Shown piece by piece: positions 10,834 through 20,865 of a DNA stretch of 64,000 nt. Source of the stretch: Leptobrachium leishanense (taxonomy: Eukaryota; Chordata; Amphibia; Anura; Megophryidae); the NCBI GenBank assembly GCA_009667805.1, contig CM019063.1, positions 350,572,942 to 350,636,941 on the forward strand, written 5' to 3'. Positions within the stretch are counted from its first letter, which is position 1; every line of letters begins with the position of its first letter. The position numbers and the translations under genes are program-made. The notes below the pieces were generated by a model. That model was given only the letters and a program-made list of their open reading frames with translations, did not search any database and was not told the DNA's origin.

Positions 10834-11297
10834 CACACTTAGTGCGTTTTTTATACACATTTTAATAAATATCATCTTTTAACCCATCACAGGGTGGTTT
10901 TCATTTTTCCACCGAGAAGCCGGTTTGGGTTGGCGGAAATGTTCCTAGAGGGCAGAGGGTTGCCATGAAATACCCTGCAGGCGAGACCCCCTCAGAGCCA
11001 GGTCAGGGGCTCTGTACTTCGTAAGTAGGGATGGGCTGTTCGGTTCGATGTGTTCGGAGTTTGATTCGAACATCGCCAGTTCGTATGTTCTCGAACTTCG
11101 AACATTTCCGTGTGTTCGCAGCATGTTCGCCCACAATGGACCACAATACACTTTTCCACTAGCCTGAAGCTTGTAATTGGCTACAGCCTGCACCTGACCA
11201 CAGTTTAGGTGCAAGACTATGCCAATCACGGCTCAGAGTCCTGATTGGGCAAATTTTGCCCAATCATGGGCTCACAGAGCTAAGTCCCGCAGCACAC

Positions 11298-11304
11298 TAT
11301 ATAA
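11298..11304 (+). promoter_or_regulatory. TATA box of hAT copy 1
   Basis: TATATAA in the context CACTATATAAGG, conserved at 29678-29684 in copy 2, and followed about 30 bases on by CAGCACGTGTTTTTTGAGAG. The conserved placement ahead of the leader suggests the transposase promoter. Confidence 0.6.
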
Positions 11305-11379
11305 GGCGTCCCTTGCAGCCCCAGCACGTGTTTTTTGAGAGGAGATTGTTAGTGTGTGTTCTCACTGCCAGTAACTATT

Positions 11380-11830
11380 GGGGGGGGTCTCATTTCTACA
11401 AAATATCTGGGAATTGTTCTAATCTTTGTGTTCTCACTGCCACCAGCAATTTTGGGGGTCAGTCATTTATACAAAATATCTGGGAATTGTGGTAATCTGT
11501 GTGTTCTCACTGCCACCAGCAATTGTGGGGGTCTCATTTCTACAAAATATCTGGGAATTGTTCTAATCTGTGTGTTCTCACTGCCACCCATCAGGGAGTC
11601 TCACTGATTTATAGGAGGTTTCTGGGAATTGTAATCTGTGTCTTCTCACTGCCAGCTATCAGGGGGTCCCACATACTTCTATCAGATTTCTGCAAATTGT
11701 AATCTGTGTCTTGTCACTGTTGTCAGCTATCAGGGGGTCCTATCAGGGGGTCTCACTGACTTGTAGGTGGTTTCTGGGAATTGTAATCTGTGTCTTGTCA
11801 CTGGCTGCCAGCTATCAGGGTGTCTCACTG
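11380..11830 (+). repeat. Leader tandem repeat in hAT copy 1
   Basis: About seven imperfect units of 55-75 bases containing CTGGGAATTGTAATCTGTGT and TCACTGCCA...CAGGGGGTCTCACTG. Copy 2 has about eleven units of the same family (29755-30460). Confidence 0.85.
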
Positions 11831-12173
11831 AGTTATACCAGAGTTCTATCTTTAATCTTTATACCAGAGTTGAATCATAGTTCTGCAGCATATCTCCAAT
11901 TTTTATAACAGCGTTGAATCAGAGTTCTGTATATCTTTAATCTATATATCACTCACCATGTCAGAGAGACCAAAAAGGACAGGCATACACAGATAAGAGG
12001 GCAAGCAGCCTCTGTGTCGGGAGGCTGTGACTCTGGTCGTCGTGGACGTGGTGCATCCTCTGCAGGGGCACGCTTGTCCTTTCTAACTGGTGCTGGCCGT
12101 CTTAAGCAGCAGCAACATACAGAGGATTTGGTGGATTGGCTAACCAGGCCATCCTCATCTTTCCAGTCCTCTG

Positions 12174-12837
12174 TAAAATGTATTCTGCAAAAGCATCACA
12201 GGACTGGCCAAGCTCCAGTGAGGAAGGAGACAGCTGCTTTGTCACCAGACCCAGGGATCATACAGGAAACAGAACTCGAGTGAGAATAAAGACCAGTCAC
12301 AAATTCTGTCTTGGACAATTCGTATTATTCTGGCAGGTTTCAAACAGAACAGTCAGTTTTGTTAAAATGGGAGTGTCACAAATTCATGGATTACAAGCCA
12401 ATAAAGAATTAATACGTCAGTTATATATATAAAAAAAAGCGATAGACTTAGTTGACAAGAGAAAAACATGTTTTTTCTACTTTAGGCAGTAACCTAGACT
12501 TACATAAACATTTCCTGTCCTTGCCCAGTAGGCATAGACGTCACAAATATATCCTGCTTTTGGCAAGTATGTTCCATAGGATATATTAACAATGAACATC
12601 TGTATCCCTCCCTTCCTCTCGGCCAGCTCTCTTGACTAGTTTCAAGAGGAAGTAGGGCTGAATAGAAAATCTGCCCTAATCGGTAAAAAACAGGAAGCCA
12701 CAATTGATTAATAAAATGGGCAGAATTACGTATTTGCTGAATAGTCATGCCCTATATATTTATATAGCTATCAAATATTACAAGAATATAGAAATATGTA
12801 TACAGTGAACTACCTATCATATTTAAAATACTTTTCA
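12174..12837 (-). repeat. 3' LTR of the provirus
   Basis: A 664-base long terminal repeat in direct orientation with 26119-27380, nearly identical once the MITE in the latter is removed. It ends in CA on the plus strand, and the inner copy begins TG. The close similarity of the two LTRs points to fairly recent integration. Confidence 0.92.
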
Positions 12838-13015
12838 ATCCTTTTGATCACAAATCACATGATCATTAATTAAAAAATAAAACTAAACTAGTGAACCTAT
12901 TACAATTGGGGTCACATTGTCATCATATTATACATATAAATCATTCCAATACGTAGAAAGAAAAAGAGAAAAAGAGATTAGTAATTACTCATAAGAGGGG
13001 AACGTTGAAGAGGAA

Positions 13016-14221
13016 TCAAAGTAGGTGGGGTGGAAGTATAGGATAGGCTGGCATCATAGGTGATTTAGAAACACAACATTTCTCAAGGCACAGCATCAAC
13101 AATTTGTAAAAAATGGTAATAACAATAATAATCATAACGAGATACATTAAACCGTGTAAAATAGTTGAACCTAGGCTACCAAAAATAGAACTAAAGCCAA
13201 AGGTCCAATCAAATCCATCTAAGGGACTTGATACTTTCCGGAGTTGGGTTTGAATTTCCTCAATATCATGTATATCTTGAGAAACTTCACCTGAAATATC
13301 AATGTGAAAACAACAATGGGTCAAATTAAGAAGGCCACATACACCACCCTCCTTCATTAACAAATAATCAAGGGCCATACGATTCTGAATTACTGCATCT
13401 CTAATCTGACGTTGCTCAGCAGAAAGAACTGCTAGAGCATGTGTAGTGTGATTAAACATGTCATCAACCAAGTCTACAAAAAGGTTCATTTTAGAATACA
13501 AACGAGCAACACCATATGCGGGTAGCAAGATCCCACCAAATCGCTCTACTAACTTAGAATGCCAAGGGGTGCTGAACCAGGAAGAAGAACTATTACCGTA
13601 AAGAAAGGAAACACGAAACGTGGCTTGTAGATTCATCTCAGAATTATTAGGGACATACATATGATCCATTATAACCTGGCAATCAGGTTCCTTTCTGTTA
13701 GGTTCTGGTGAAGGCATTTTACCAGTAATGTTAAATCTCATTCGTATCACTGCAGTACCACGATGTTCCTGTAGGAGTGGAGCACGTATAAAAGTGGCAC
13801 CTGGATTGTTATTAGTTTTAGAAAAAGTAGGCAGTGTAAACAAATCAGAACTAGTCGGTTTGGCCATACATATCCAGCAGGACTTGTTGAAACCTGAAAG
13901 TTCATATATAGTCTGAGCAGCATATGCATAGTTATTAGGTCGATGCAAGTTTCTTTTCAAACGCATATTAAGAACTGAGGGAAGAGCAAAGGAGATATTG
14001 TGGGGACCTACAATTTCTTCCCAAAAACATCGATGATAGTAACATGAACTACCAGTAAGTATGATGAAGTAGATCATGATGATTAAAAGTGAACCAACAA
14101 AAATAAAACAGTTCTTGGAAAAAGAGCAAAACATCTTGGTATTAGTTCTAGCAATAGACACTGCAAGTGTAAAATCAGAGTTAATACAGTATGTATTAGT
14201 TTGTAAAAAAGGAAAGTTCAA
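13016..14221 (-). CDS. env: Retroviral envelope glycoprotein, 401 aa, intact frame
   Basis: A membrane glycoprotein precursor whose SU part binds receptors and whose TM part drives fusion in exogenous relatives. A hydrophobic segment at residues about 32-56 looks like a signal/anchor. SU contains the CWIC motif (near residue 116), which in gammaretroviruses links SU to TM. A stretch near residues 230-245 (FGGILLPAYGVA) may be the fusion peptide; no strong furin site precedes it. TM has a heptad region, then the immunosuppressive-like segment ending in a Cys and Cys-Cys pair separated by seven residues, one more than the usual CX6CC. A transmembrane helix lies near 355-380, with a short cytoplasmic tail. 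At 401 residues it is short for a gammaretroviral Env. It is the only open retroviral gene here. Confidence 0.85.
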   Translation of the reverse strand: MNFPFLQTNTYCINSDFTLAVSIARTNTKMFCSFSKNCFIFVGSLLIIMIYFIILTGSSCYYHRCFWEEIVGPHNISFALPSVLNMRLKRNLHRPNNYAYAAQTIYELSGFNKSCWICMAKPTSSDLFTLPTFSKTNNNPGATFIRAPLLQEHRGTAVIRMRFNITGKMPSPEPNRKEPDCQVIMDHMYVPNNSEMNLQATFRVSFLYGNSSSSWFSTPWHSKLVERFGGILLPAYGVARLYSKMNLFVDLVDDMFNHTTHALAVLSAEQRQIRDAVIQNRMALDYLLMKEGGVCGLLNLTHCCFHIDISGEVSQDIHDIEEIQTQLRKVSSPLDGFDWTFGFSSIFGSLGSTILHGLMYLVMIIIVITIFYKLLMLCLEKCCVSKSPMMPAYPILPPHLL

Positions 14222-14537
14222 AAATAAACAGTTTGTGTAAATGAGGAAAAAGGTACTACTCTTCAGGTTAAATTGGAAAGTTAATGGGCATAAAAAATAA
14301 ATTGGGGGGGAAACGATTCTTCAGCTGGGAAACCAGCCAACAGTTTAGCAGGGGCTTACAAATGCTGAGGCCCACACTCCAGATTCATCAGCGGGATACG
14401 CCACAGGAGGAGGTCATCTAGAAGCAGGAGTCAGCGATTCCACGTCTGGGGTTGAGGTCACAGGTGGATCAGGAATGAAGTCATCAGGGATGAATGGTGC
14501 TTTCTTTATCCTTGATGCATGGATCCAGGAAGGTGAT
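14222..14537. other. Provirus sequence between pol and env
   Basis: No open frame of note. It probably holds the 3' end of the decayed integrase frame and the env splice acceptor, neither of which I could pinpoint. Confidence 0.4.
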
Positions 14538-15202
14538 TCAGTCAGTCAGCACGGCCGTTCTGGTCACAGCAAGGATGGTAGTCGGTTCTCCATATGGTGG
14601 ATCAATGGTTTTGTGACGATGCAGGGCCTTCACGAGCACTTGATCTCCTGGAACGAAACGGTGAGTAGGATCTGTGGAGAGAGGCGGAAAAGAGCAGTAG
14701 ACCATTCTATGGAAATCATGCAATGTTTTAAACAACTGAGTAACATATGCTTCCCTAAATTCATCCAGGTCACCTGGTAACATTACCAGGGGACCTTGCT
14801 TAGGAATCCATGGGGTAGGAAAGGGTCTTCCCATGAGAACTTCAAAGGGGGAGAGACCAGTGACAGAATGGGTGGTCATTCTTATTTCTGCAAGAATGGC
14901 TGGAAGGTAATCCGGCCAGTTCTTGAAGGTACCCTCAGTAGCTTTTCTAAGCTTATTTTTTATATTTTATATTTTGCCGTTCCACAATTCCAGAAATTTC
15001 TGCATGGTATGGACAGTGAAACTTCCGTTGAATGGCCATTAATTTTACCAATTCCTGTGTGACCTTGGAGGTAAAGGCAGGACCATTATCGGAATCAATA
15101 GATATGGGGCAGCCATATCTGGGTATTAATTCTTTACAAAGAATTTTGGCAACAGTTCTGTCATTTTCTCTTGCAGTAGGGAAGGCTTCAGGCCATCTAG
15201 AA
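14538..15202 (-). pseudogene. pol: Retroviral integrase, catalytic core to C-terminus
   Basis: This is the second half of integrase, which joins viral DNA ends to host DNA. Reading leftwards from 15202, the SDNGPAF block carries the second catalytic Asp. The HAEISGIVERQN block carries the Glu of the DD35E triad. The 14879-14538 segment has the SPFEVLMGRPFPTP block and a C-terminal SH3-like part, as in gammaretroviruses. The frame shifts around 14950-14985, just after the Glu block. The first catalytic Asp lies on the other side of PLE2 (near 20870-20885). Confidence 0.88.
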
Positions 15203-15889
15203 CACTTATATTATAGATGGTCAACGGAGCGCCAGCGAACTGGATGAATGAAAGAAGAAAACAGTGAAGCGCCTTCAGAACAAATGATTAAACGTACACG
15301 CTACACATTGATTATGGGGGTTCTCCTAAAAACCTGAAAGGATATATTGTAGATGGTCAACGGAGCGCCAGCGAACTGGATGTACGGTTAATCATTATAC
15401 ATGTCCACTGAAATATCTTCTAATCCATCCAAAGAACATCCCTTCTCCAAATGTAAAATTTCTGCGGAAGAGAATGGATATAATAGCGCAGTATGTTGGT
15501 CCACTGTAAGATGAAAGAAAAGCGGTCGTAGTCTTACTCACATTCTGTTGAGCCTAACCTTGGCTCTAGGATGGATAACAGTTATGGGTCTTCAAAGGAT
15601 GTTCAGGTGCCCATATACCCGCACTAGGTTTCTTCAAACACTTTCTCCTGCAGTGGATCAGAAAAATAACAACGCACTATCTGGTGCAATACCGTTTAAA
15701 ATAATGGTAGAGTGGGTACTCATAAATGGTTACACTCACATATTAATGAGCCGCGTTGGCTCCAAGATGTCGCATAGGAATATTAAGGTAATTCCAAAAC
15801 CTTCTTTCAATCACGTATCAGGAAGCAGCAGTAGTTTAAAATAAAAACAAATTTATTGATACACAAGGTGGAAAGCCTGCCCAGAGGGC

Positions 15890-16672
15890 AGTCTATTGTG
15901 GATATACTGCCCCTGCTCGTGGATATTGCCCCAGCACGTGGATACTGCCCCAGCTCGTGGATACTGCCCCAGCACGTGGATACTGCCCCAGCACGTGGAT
16001 ATTGCCCCCCAGCTCATGGATATTGCCCCCAGCTCATGGATATTGCCCCCCAGCTCATGGATACTGCCCCCAGCTCATGGATATTGCCCCCAGCTCATGG
16101 ATACTGCCCCCCAGCTCATGGATACTGCCCCCCAGCTCATGGATATACTGCCCCCAGCTCATGGATATTGCCCCCAGCTCATGGATACTGCCCCCAGCTC
16201 ATGGATACTGCCCCCAGCTCATGGATATACTGCCCCCAGCTCATGGATACTGCCCCCAGCTCATGGATACTGCCCCCCAGCTCATGGATATACTGTCCCC
16301 AGCTCATGGATATTGCCCCCCAGCTCATGGATACTGCCCCCAGCTCATGGATACTGCCCCCCAGCTCATGGATACTGCCCCCCCCAGCTCATGGATACTG
16401 CCCCCCAGCTCATGGATATACTGCCCCCCAGCTCATGGATATACTGCCCCCCAGCTCATGGATATTGCCCCCCAGCTCATGGATATACTGCCCCCCAGCT
16501 CATGGATATACTGCCCCCCAGCTCATGGATATACTGCCCCCAGCTCATGGATACTGCCCCCAGCTCATGGATATACTGCCCCCCAGCTCATGGATATTGC
16601 CCCCCAGCTCATGGATATACTGCCCCCCAGCTCATGGATATACTGCCCCCCAGCTCATGGATATACTGCCCC
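15890..16672 (-). repeat. Minisatellite, GAGCTGGGGC family, locus 2
   Basis: About 34 units of 21-24 bases, reading CCAGCTCATGGATACTGCCC on the plus strand. The reverse complement, GGGCAGTATCCATGAGCTGG, matches the units at 2262-2455 and 48301-48580. Units alternate between a short (GATACTG or GATATTG) and a longer (GATATACTG) form. Three frames are open across the array because of the repeat; these are not genes. Confidence 0.92.
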
Positions 16673-16689
16673 AGATCAGACCCCAGACC

Positions 16690-17115
16690 AGACATGGGGC
16701 AGCTGTTCGAATGCTCTATCGGCATTCGAACAGCCGCCCCATGAGCTCCACGCCATACTTACCTTTCCGAGCGGCGCCGGGGAAGTGAAAGTTTCCCCGC
16801 TTCCGGTCGTTGTTAGGACCCAAGCCTCCCACGTGACCGGGGCTTGGGTCCTTCAAAGAGCGGAAGCGAGGGAACTTTCAGTTCCCCGGCGCCGCTCGGA
16901 AAGGTAAGTATGGCTCGGGGGTTGGATGCACGCGGCAGCCGGGTAGAGGCTGCGAGCGCAGCCTCTACCCGGCTGCTGTGTGCATCTTGTAAACGCCGCG
17001 GCGAGCCGGCAGCCGGCTCGTGCCGCGGCGGTTGCATGCGCGCGCAACCAACCGCCGCTGGTTGCGCGCGCATGCGCAGAGTAAGGCTTGGCGACGGACA
17101 CGCCAAGCCTTACTC
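16690..17115. repeat. Chain of five consecutive hairpins
   Basis: In order: about 16697-16728 (GCTGTTCGAATG... stem), 16760-16915 (stem containing CCGAGCGGCGCCGGGGAA), 16930-16985 (GCAGCCGGGTAGAGGCTGCG stem), 17000-17072 (CGCCGCGG and GGTTGCATGCGCGCGCAACC stems) and 17082-17113 (GTAAGGCTTGGCG stem). They abut each other with little spacer. The GC content is far above the flanks. Confidence 0.85.
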
Positions 17116-17137
17116 AATTATAGTATAGATAAATTAT

Positions 17138-17179
17138 TACCAGAACGCGTTTCGCTCCTCAGAGCTTCTTCAGCTGGTA
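17138..17179 (-). ncRNA. Hammerhead ribozyme motif, PLE2 left arm
   Basis: On the minus strand: TACCAG (stem I), CTGAAGA core, stem II GCTC-TGAG-GAGC, GAAA core, two-pair stem III, GTT cleavage triplet, CTGGTA (stem I return). Every conserved core position is filled and both long stems are fully paired. It is identical to the right-arm copy in this region. Confidence 0.85.
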
Positions 17180-17600
17180 TCACTGGTCTTATGTCTGCTG
17201 CTTCCTTATATACTGTTTAAAATGTCCCATTTAATCATTCACAGTTTACATCAGATGAAAGTCATTAAAACAATTAAAAACAATTGGAATAATTAAAAAC
17301 AATTAAGATCACATGAAAACCTTTTATTAGTCAATCTAGTGGGCTCCTGCGTATCTGTGTTATCTCTCAATGTGAAACGCTTGGTCGTTAACCTTAATTG
17401 TGTAAAGGAATTATATAGTCCACCTTATGGCGTCTGAATCGGCAAATCGCCGCAACTGCGCATGCGCACAACCCGACGTATCACAATGTGCGCGTCGTTG
17501 GTGCGCAGCTCTTACTGCACAGCTTGCGCACAACATCTAATGCGCACATATACCAAATACTGGCTTCCCGCATCGGCGCATATATAGCCCTGCTACTCCT

Positions 17601-18139
17601 TAACACAAACCAATGGAGCAATTCCACCATTATTATTCCGGCAGAATAGTTCATTCAGAAATGCATTCATAATGGAATCTCCACTGACTGTATAAATGGA
17701 TTATATTTTCCACCACAAGCGTCAAAATCAGCAAATCGCCGCAATTGCGCATGCGCAGCTCTCACTGCACATCTTGCGCACAACATCTACTGCGCGCATA
17801 AACCAAATGATGGCACCCCGTATCGGCGTATATATCACCCCATTACTCCTTACGTTATCCAATGGAGTAATTTCACTATTAATGTTCCGGCAGGACGATT
17901 CATTCAGAAATACATTCATAATAAAATATCTATCCTAAGCAAATCCATATAAAGTGCAGACTACGCAACATAGAAAATTGTGGCCATCTGTGTGTAAATA
18001 TTATAATACATCAATTAACAGTAAATCAATGGTTGGTCCTGAATTATATAATATAACCAGAATTACATGGCTATGCATCTACAATGGTTACAATAATCAT
18101 ATTATGTCAAAAATCAGATGACAGTGTTATATTGATAAA
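17601..18139. other. PLE2 internal non-coding region
   Basis: It includes a second, diverged copy of the arm segment (about 17690-17930 resembles 17405-17660, with shared TCAGCAAATCGCCGCAA-type sequence), so the arm region is partly duplicated in tandem. No gene is present. Confidence 0.5.
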
Positions 18140-19046
18140 ACCAGTTGCCATAACAATATCTGGCTAAAGGGAATCCCAAAGGGTCAATTAACAAGATTAA
18201 GGAGGAACTGTACTGAGGTCAATGTATTCGAAGAACAGGCAGAATCCCTCAAAGCCGATTTTATGGAAAAAGGATATAATAAAGAAGAACTAGAAGACCT
18301 TATAAAAGAACTGAAGGAGGTAGACCAGGAAAGCCTCATAAAATATAAAAAACTAAAAAATGTTACGAAAGAAGTCCCTTTTATTTGCGAATTCAATAAT
18401 GAAGACCAATTAATTAAAAGAATATTTAAGAAACATTGGCACATCCTAAAAAAAGATAAAGATCTTGATAAGATATTGGGGGAGAAACCAAGGATATTGT
18501 TCAGAGGAGCAAAAAACATTAAGACAAAATTAGTGAGGAGTAAATTTGAGAGAAAGAGAGAAATTCCCAATCATTTTAATTTGAAAGAGGGATTTTATCA
18601 GTGTGGTCAATGCCTCGCTTGTAGATCTACGGGCAATGCCAAAGCATTTTTAGAAAACTATTACAACAAGAAAATTGAAAAAGAGGTTAGGATTAAGGGT
18701 ATCCTTACTTGTTGTACAAAAAATGTCATATATCTATTAGAATGCCCATGTGGATTACAGTATATAGGACGAACTAGTCGTGCTCTTAACGTAAGGATAT
18801 CCGAGCATGTGAGGAACATAAAAAAATCAATATGAAAAACATTCGGTACCTTATCATTTTAAACATATACACAATAGTTGCCCAAAAGGTCTGAAATTTA
18901 GAGCTGTTAAAAGGGTTAGATCCATTAATAAGGGCATGAGTGAGACCACCGTTTTAGGGAGGGAGGAAATGAAATTTATATTTGATTTGGGAACCATGGC
19001 CCCCAATGGTCTTAATAATGATTTTGAGTTGATTCATTTTCTTTAA
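18140..19046 (+). pseudogene. PLE2 linker and GIY-YIG endonuclease, 5'-truncated
   Basis: Reading begins near 18160 with KGIPKGQLTRLRRNCTE, the block after the Penelope RT thumb, so all RT motifs are missing. The 18263-18835 frame gives a Lys/Glu-rich linker, the Cys motif YQCGQCLACRST and the nuclease start VIYLLECPCGLQYIGRTSRA with RISEHVRNIKK. One frameshift near 18830 separates this from the nuclease end, which continues in another frame to FELIHFL and a stop at about 19046. The nuclease domain is otherwise complete. Confidence 0.88.
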
Positions 19047-19640
19047 CTATATGTTAATGGTAATTCATTGTCTCTGTCACTTTAATTAAATCAATATAGA
19101 TGAAATCGGATACTTAATAAAATACGTTGTGAATAATATAATATACTGACTAAATACGGTTAAAGCTGTATTGGTGTGGTTCCATATTGAATCCTACCCA
19201 GTTCACTATTGCACTTTATCACAATAATATAGTCACTTTATTATGATATATTAAATAAAGGTTGAGATTTAATACAAAGCAGTTTAAAAGCACTTTAATA
19301 ATAATCCATATGGATATCAGTCACTTAACACTTTATTATTTTAACTAATATAAATTAAATAGGGCACTTTAATAAATATGTACACTTTTAGTTGATATGG
19401 CTTTATTACTATACAATTAATTTGATATTACACTTTAATGTAAATATATAAATATAACCATTGTCACTTAATTATTGATCCTTGAGATTACCATGATTAT
19501 TATGTTTAAAAGCAAAGCCACTTTACCTCTGATTATATAATTGAGGACATTGTATTATAACATGATCTTGTCATGTAGTCCTTGCCTTGAATATCTGGAT
19601 GTGTTTTAGGATAGACATTTTACTGTAAAATTATTTTTAT
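19047..19640. other. PLE2 3' untranslated region
   Basis: Very AT-rich sequence with repeated short CACTTTA/CACTTTAAT motifs, between the nuclease stop and the right arm. No gene. Confidence 0.5.
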
Positions 19641-20189
19641 AGAGTTAAATTTGAATGAATCGTCCAGCTAGAATAACTGGGGCGCTATATGTGCTGATGC
19701 GGGGAGCCTACATTTGGTTCACGTGCGCAGGATGTCCAGTAGGAGATGCGCACAAGCAACGCGGACGATGGGGAACGTCGGGCTTATATGCGCCGATGCG
19801 GGATGCCAGTATTTGGTATATGTGCGCATTAGATGTTGTGCGCAAGCTGTGCAGTAAGAGCTGCGCACCAACGACGCACACATTGTGATACGTCGGGTTG
19901 TGCGCATGCGCAGTTGCGGCGATTTGCCGATTCAAACGCCATAAGGTGGACTATATAATTCCTTTACACAATTAAGGTTAACGACCAAGCGTTTCACATT
20001 GAGAGATAACACAGATACGCAGGAGCCCACTAGATTGACTAATAAAAGGTTTTCAAGTGATCTTAATTGTTTTTAATTATTCCAATGGTTTTTAATTGTT
20101 TTAATGACTTTCATCTGATGTAAACTGTGAATGATTAAATGGGACATTTTAAACAGTATATAAGGAAGCAGCAGACATAAGACCAGTGA

Positions 20190-20231
20190 TACCAGCTGAA
20201 GAAGCTCTGAGGAGCGAAACGCGTTCTGGTA
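20190..20231 (+). ncRNA. Hammerhead ribozyme motif, PLE2 right arm
   Basis: TACCAG, CTGAAGA, stem II GCTC-TGAG-GAGC, GAAA, minimal stem III (CGCG), cleavage expected after T at 20225, then CTGGTA. Core and stems are intact, and the motif lies on the same strand as the PLE2 ORF. Confidence 0.85.
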
Positions 20232-20865
20232 ATATAATTTATGTATCAATAAATTTGTTTTTATTTTAAACTACTGCTGCTTCCTGATACGTGATTGAAA
20301 GAAGGTTTTGGAATTACCTTAATATTCCTATGCGACATCTTGGAGCCAATGCGGCTCATTAATATGTGAGTGTAACCATTTATGAGTACCCACTCTACCA
20401 TTATTTTAAACGGTATTGCACCAGATAGTGCGTTTTATTTTCTGATCCACTGCAGGAGAAAGTGTTTGAAGAAACCTAGTGCGGGTATATGGGCACCTGA
20501 ACATCCTTTGAAGACCCATAACTGTTATCCATCCTAGAGCCAAGGTTAGGCTCAACAGAATGTGAGTAAGACTACGACCGCTTTTCTTTCATCTTACGGT
20601 GGACCAACATACTGCGCTATTATATCCATTCTCTTCCGCAGAAATTTTACATTTGGAGAAGGGATGTTCTTTGGATGGATTAGAAGATATTTCAGTGGAC
20701 ATGTATAATGATTAACCGTACATCCAGTTCGCTGGCGCTACGTTGACCATCTACAATATATCCTTTCAGGTTTTTAGGAGAACCCCCATAATCAATGTGT
20801 AGTGTGTACGTTTAATCATTTGTTCTGAAGGCGCTTCACTGTTTTCTTCTTTCATTCATCTAGAA

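Larger units (their letters stand above)
6636..11025 (-). mobile_element. Penelope-like element 1 with inverted terminal arms
   Basis: Arms at 6636-7104 and about 10587-11025 are reverse complements of roughly 93 percent identity by eye. Between them lie, on the minus strand, the C-terminal half of a Penelope-type reverse transcriptase, a linker with a Cys motif and a GIY-YIG endonuclease. The ORF is truncated at its 5' end exactly where it meets the right arm. 5'-truncated Penelope copies carrying an inverted terminal-repeat copy in front are known for this class. A Tc1 transposon (8145-9759) separates linker and endonuclease. The outer right end touches hAT copy 1 at 11026. Confidence 0.85.
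11026..12173 (+). mobile_element. hAT transposon copy 1, 5' part
   Basis: It starts with the terminus TAGGGATGGGCTGTTCGG, matching the start of hAT copy 2 at 29412. Next come a leader of ~70-base repeats and the first part of the transposase N-terminus (ATG near 11959, with a small deletion soon after). The element is interrupted at 12173 by the provirus and resumes at 27381. The intact order is confirmed by copy 2, where the sequences flanking the provirus are adjacent (near 30810-30825). Confidence 0.9.
15862..17123. mobile_element. Minisatellite-hairpin insertion in the PLE2 left arm
   Basis: The sequence has no match in the PLE2 right arm, so it entered after the arms formed. The flanks are TATTGATA (15854-15861) and TATAGATA (17124-17131), a 7-of-8 match that may be a decayed hAT-type target duplication. 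It contains a 21-24 base tandem array followed by five consecutive hairpins. No gene is present. The exact ends are uncertain. Confidence 0.65.
15203..20856 (+). mobile_element. Penelope-like element 2 with ~1.1 kb inverted arms
   Basis: It is inserted in the provirus integrase with a 9-base target duplication CATCTAGAA (15194-15202 and 20857-20865). The left arm (about 15243-15861 and 17132-17600) mirrors the right arm (about 19770-20856). A 40-base piece at 15203-15242 repeats 15342-15380 directly, a 5' partial duplication. Between the arms a plus-strand Penelope ORF keeps only the region after the RT palm: linker and GIY-YIG endonuclease. Both arms carry hammerhead ribozyme motifs. A later block of minisatellite and hairpins (15862-17123) splits the left arm. 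Confidence 0.88.

Noticed and set aside
12749..12770. TATA-like run in the LTR as the retroviral promoter
   Set aside because: It lies only ~70 bases from the LTR start, which would make U3 unusually short. Simple AT-rich chance is as likely.
2262..16672. Possible CRISPR array in the regular repeats
   Set aside because: The units are contiguous with no unique spacers, and the sequence is a vertebrate transposon landscape.
15856..16907. Three frames of ~280-316 codons with repeating SSWILP/AHGYCP/QLMDTA
   Set aside because: All three frames translate the same minisatellite. This is a repeat artefact.
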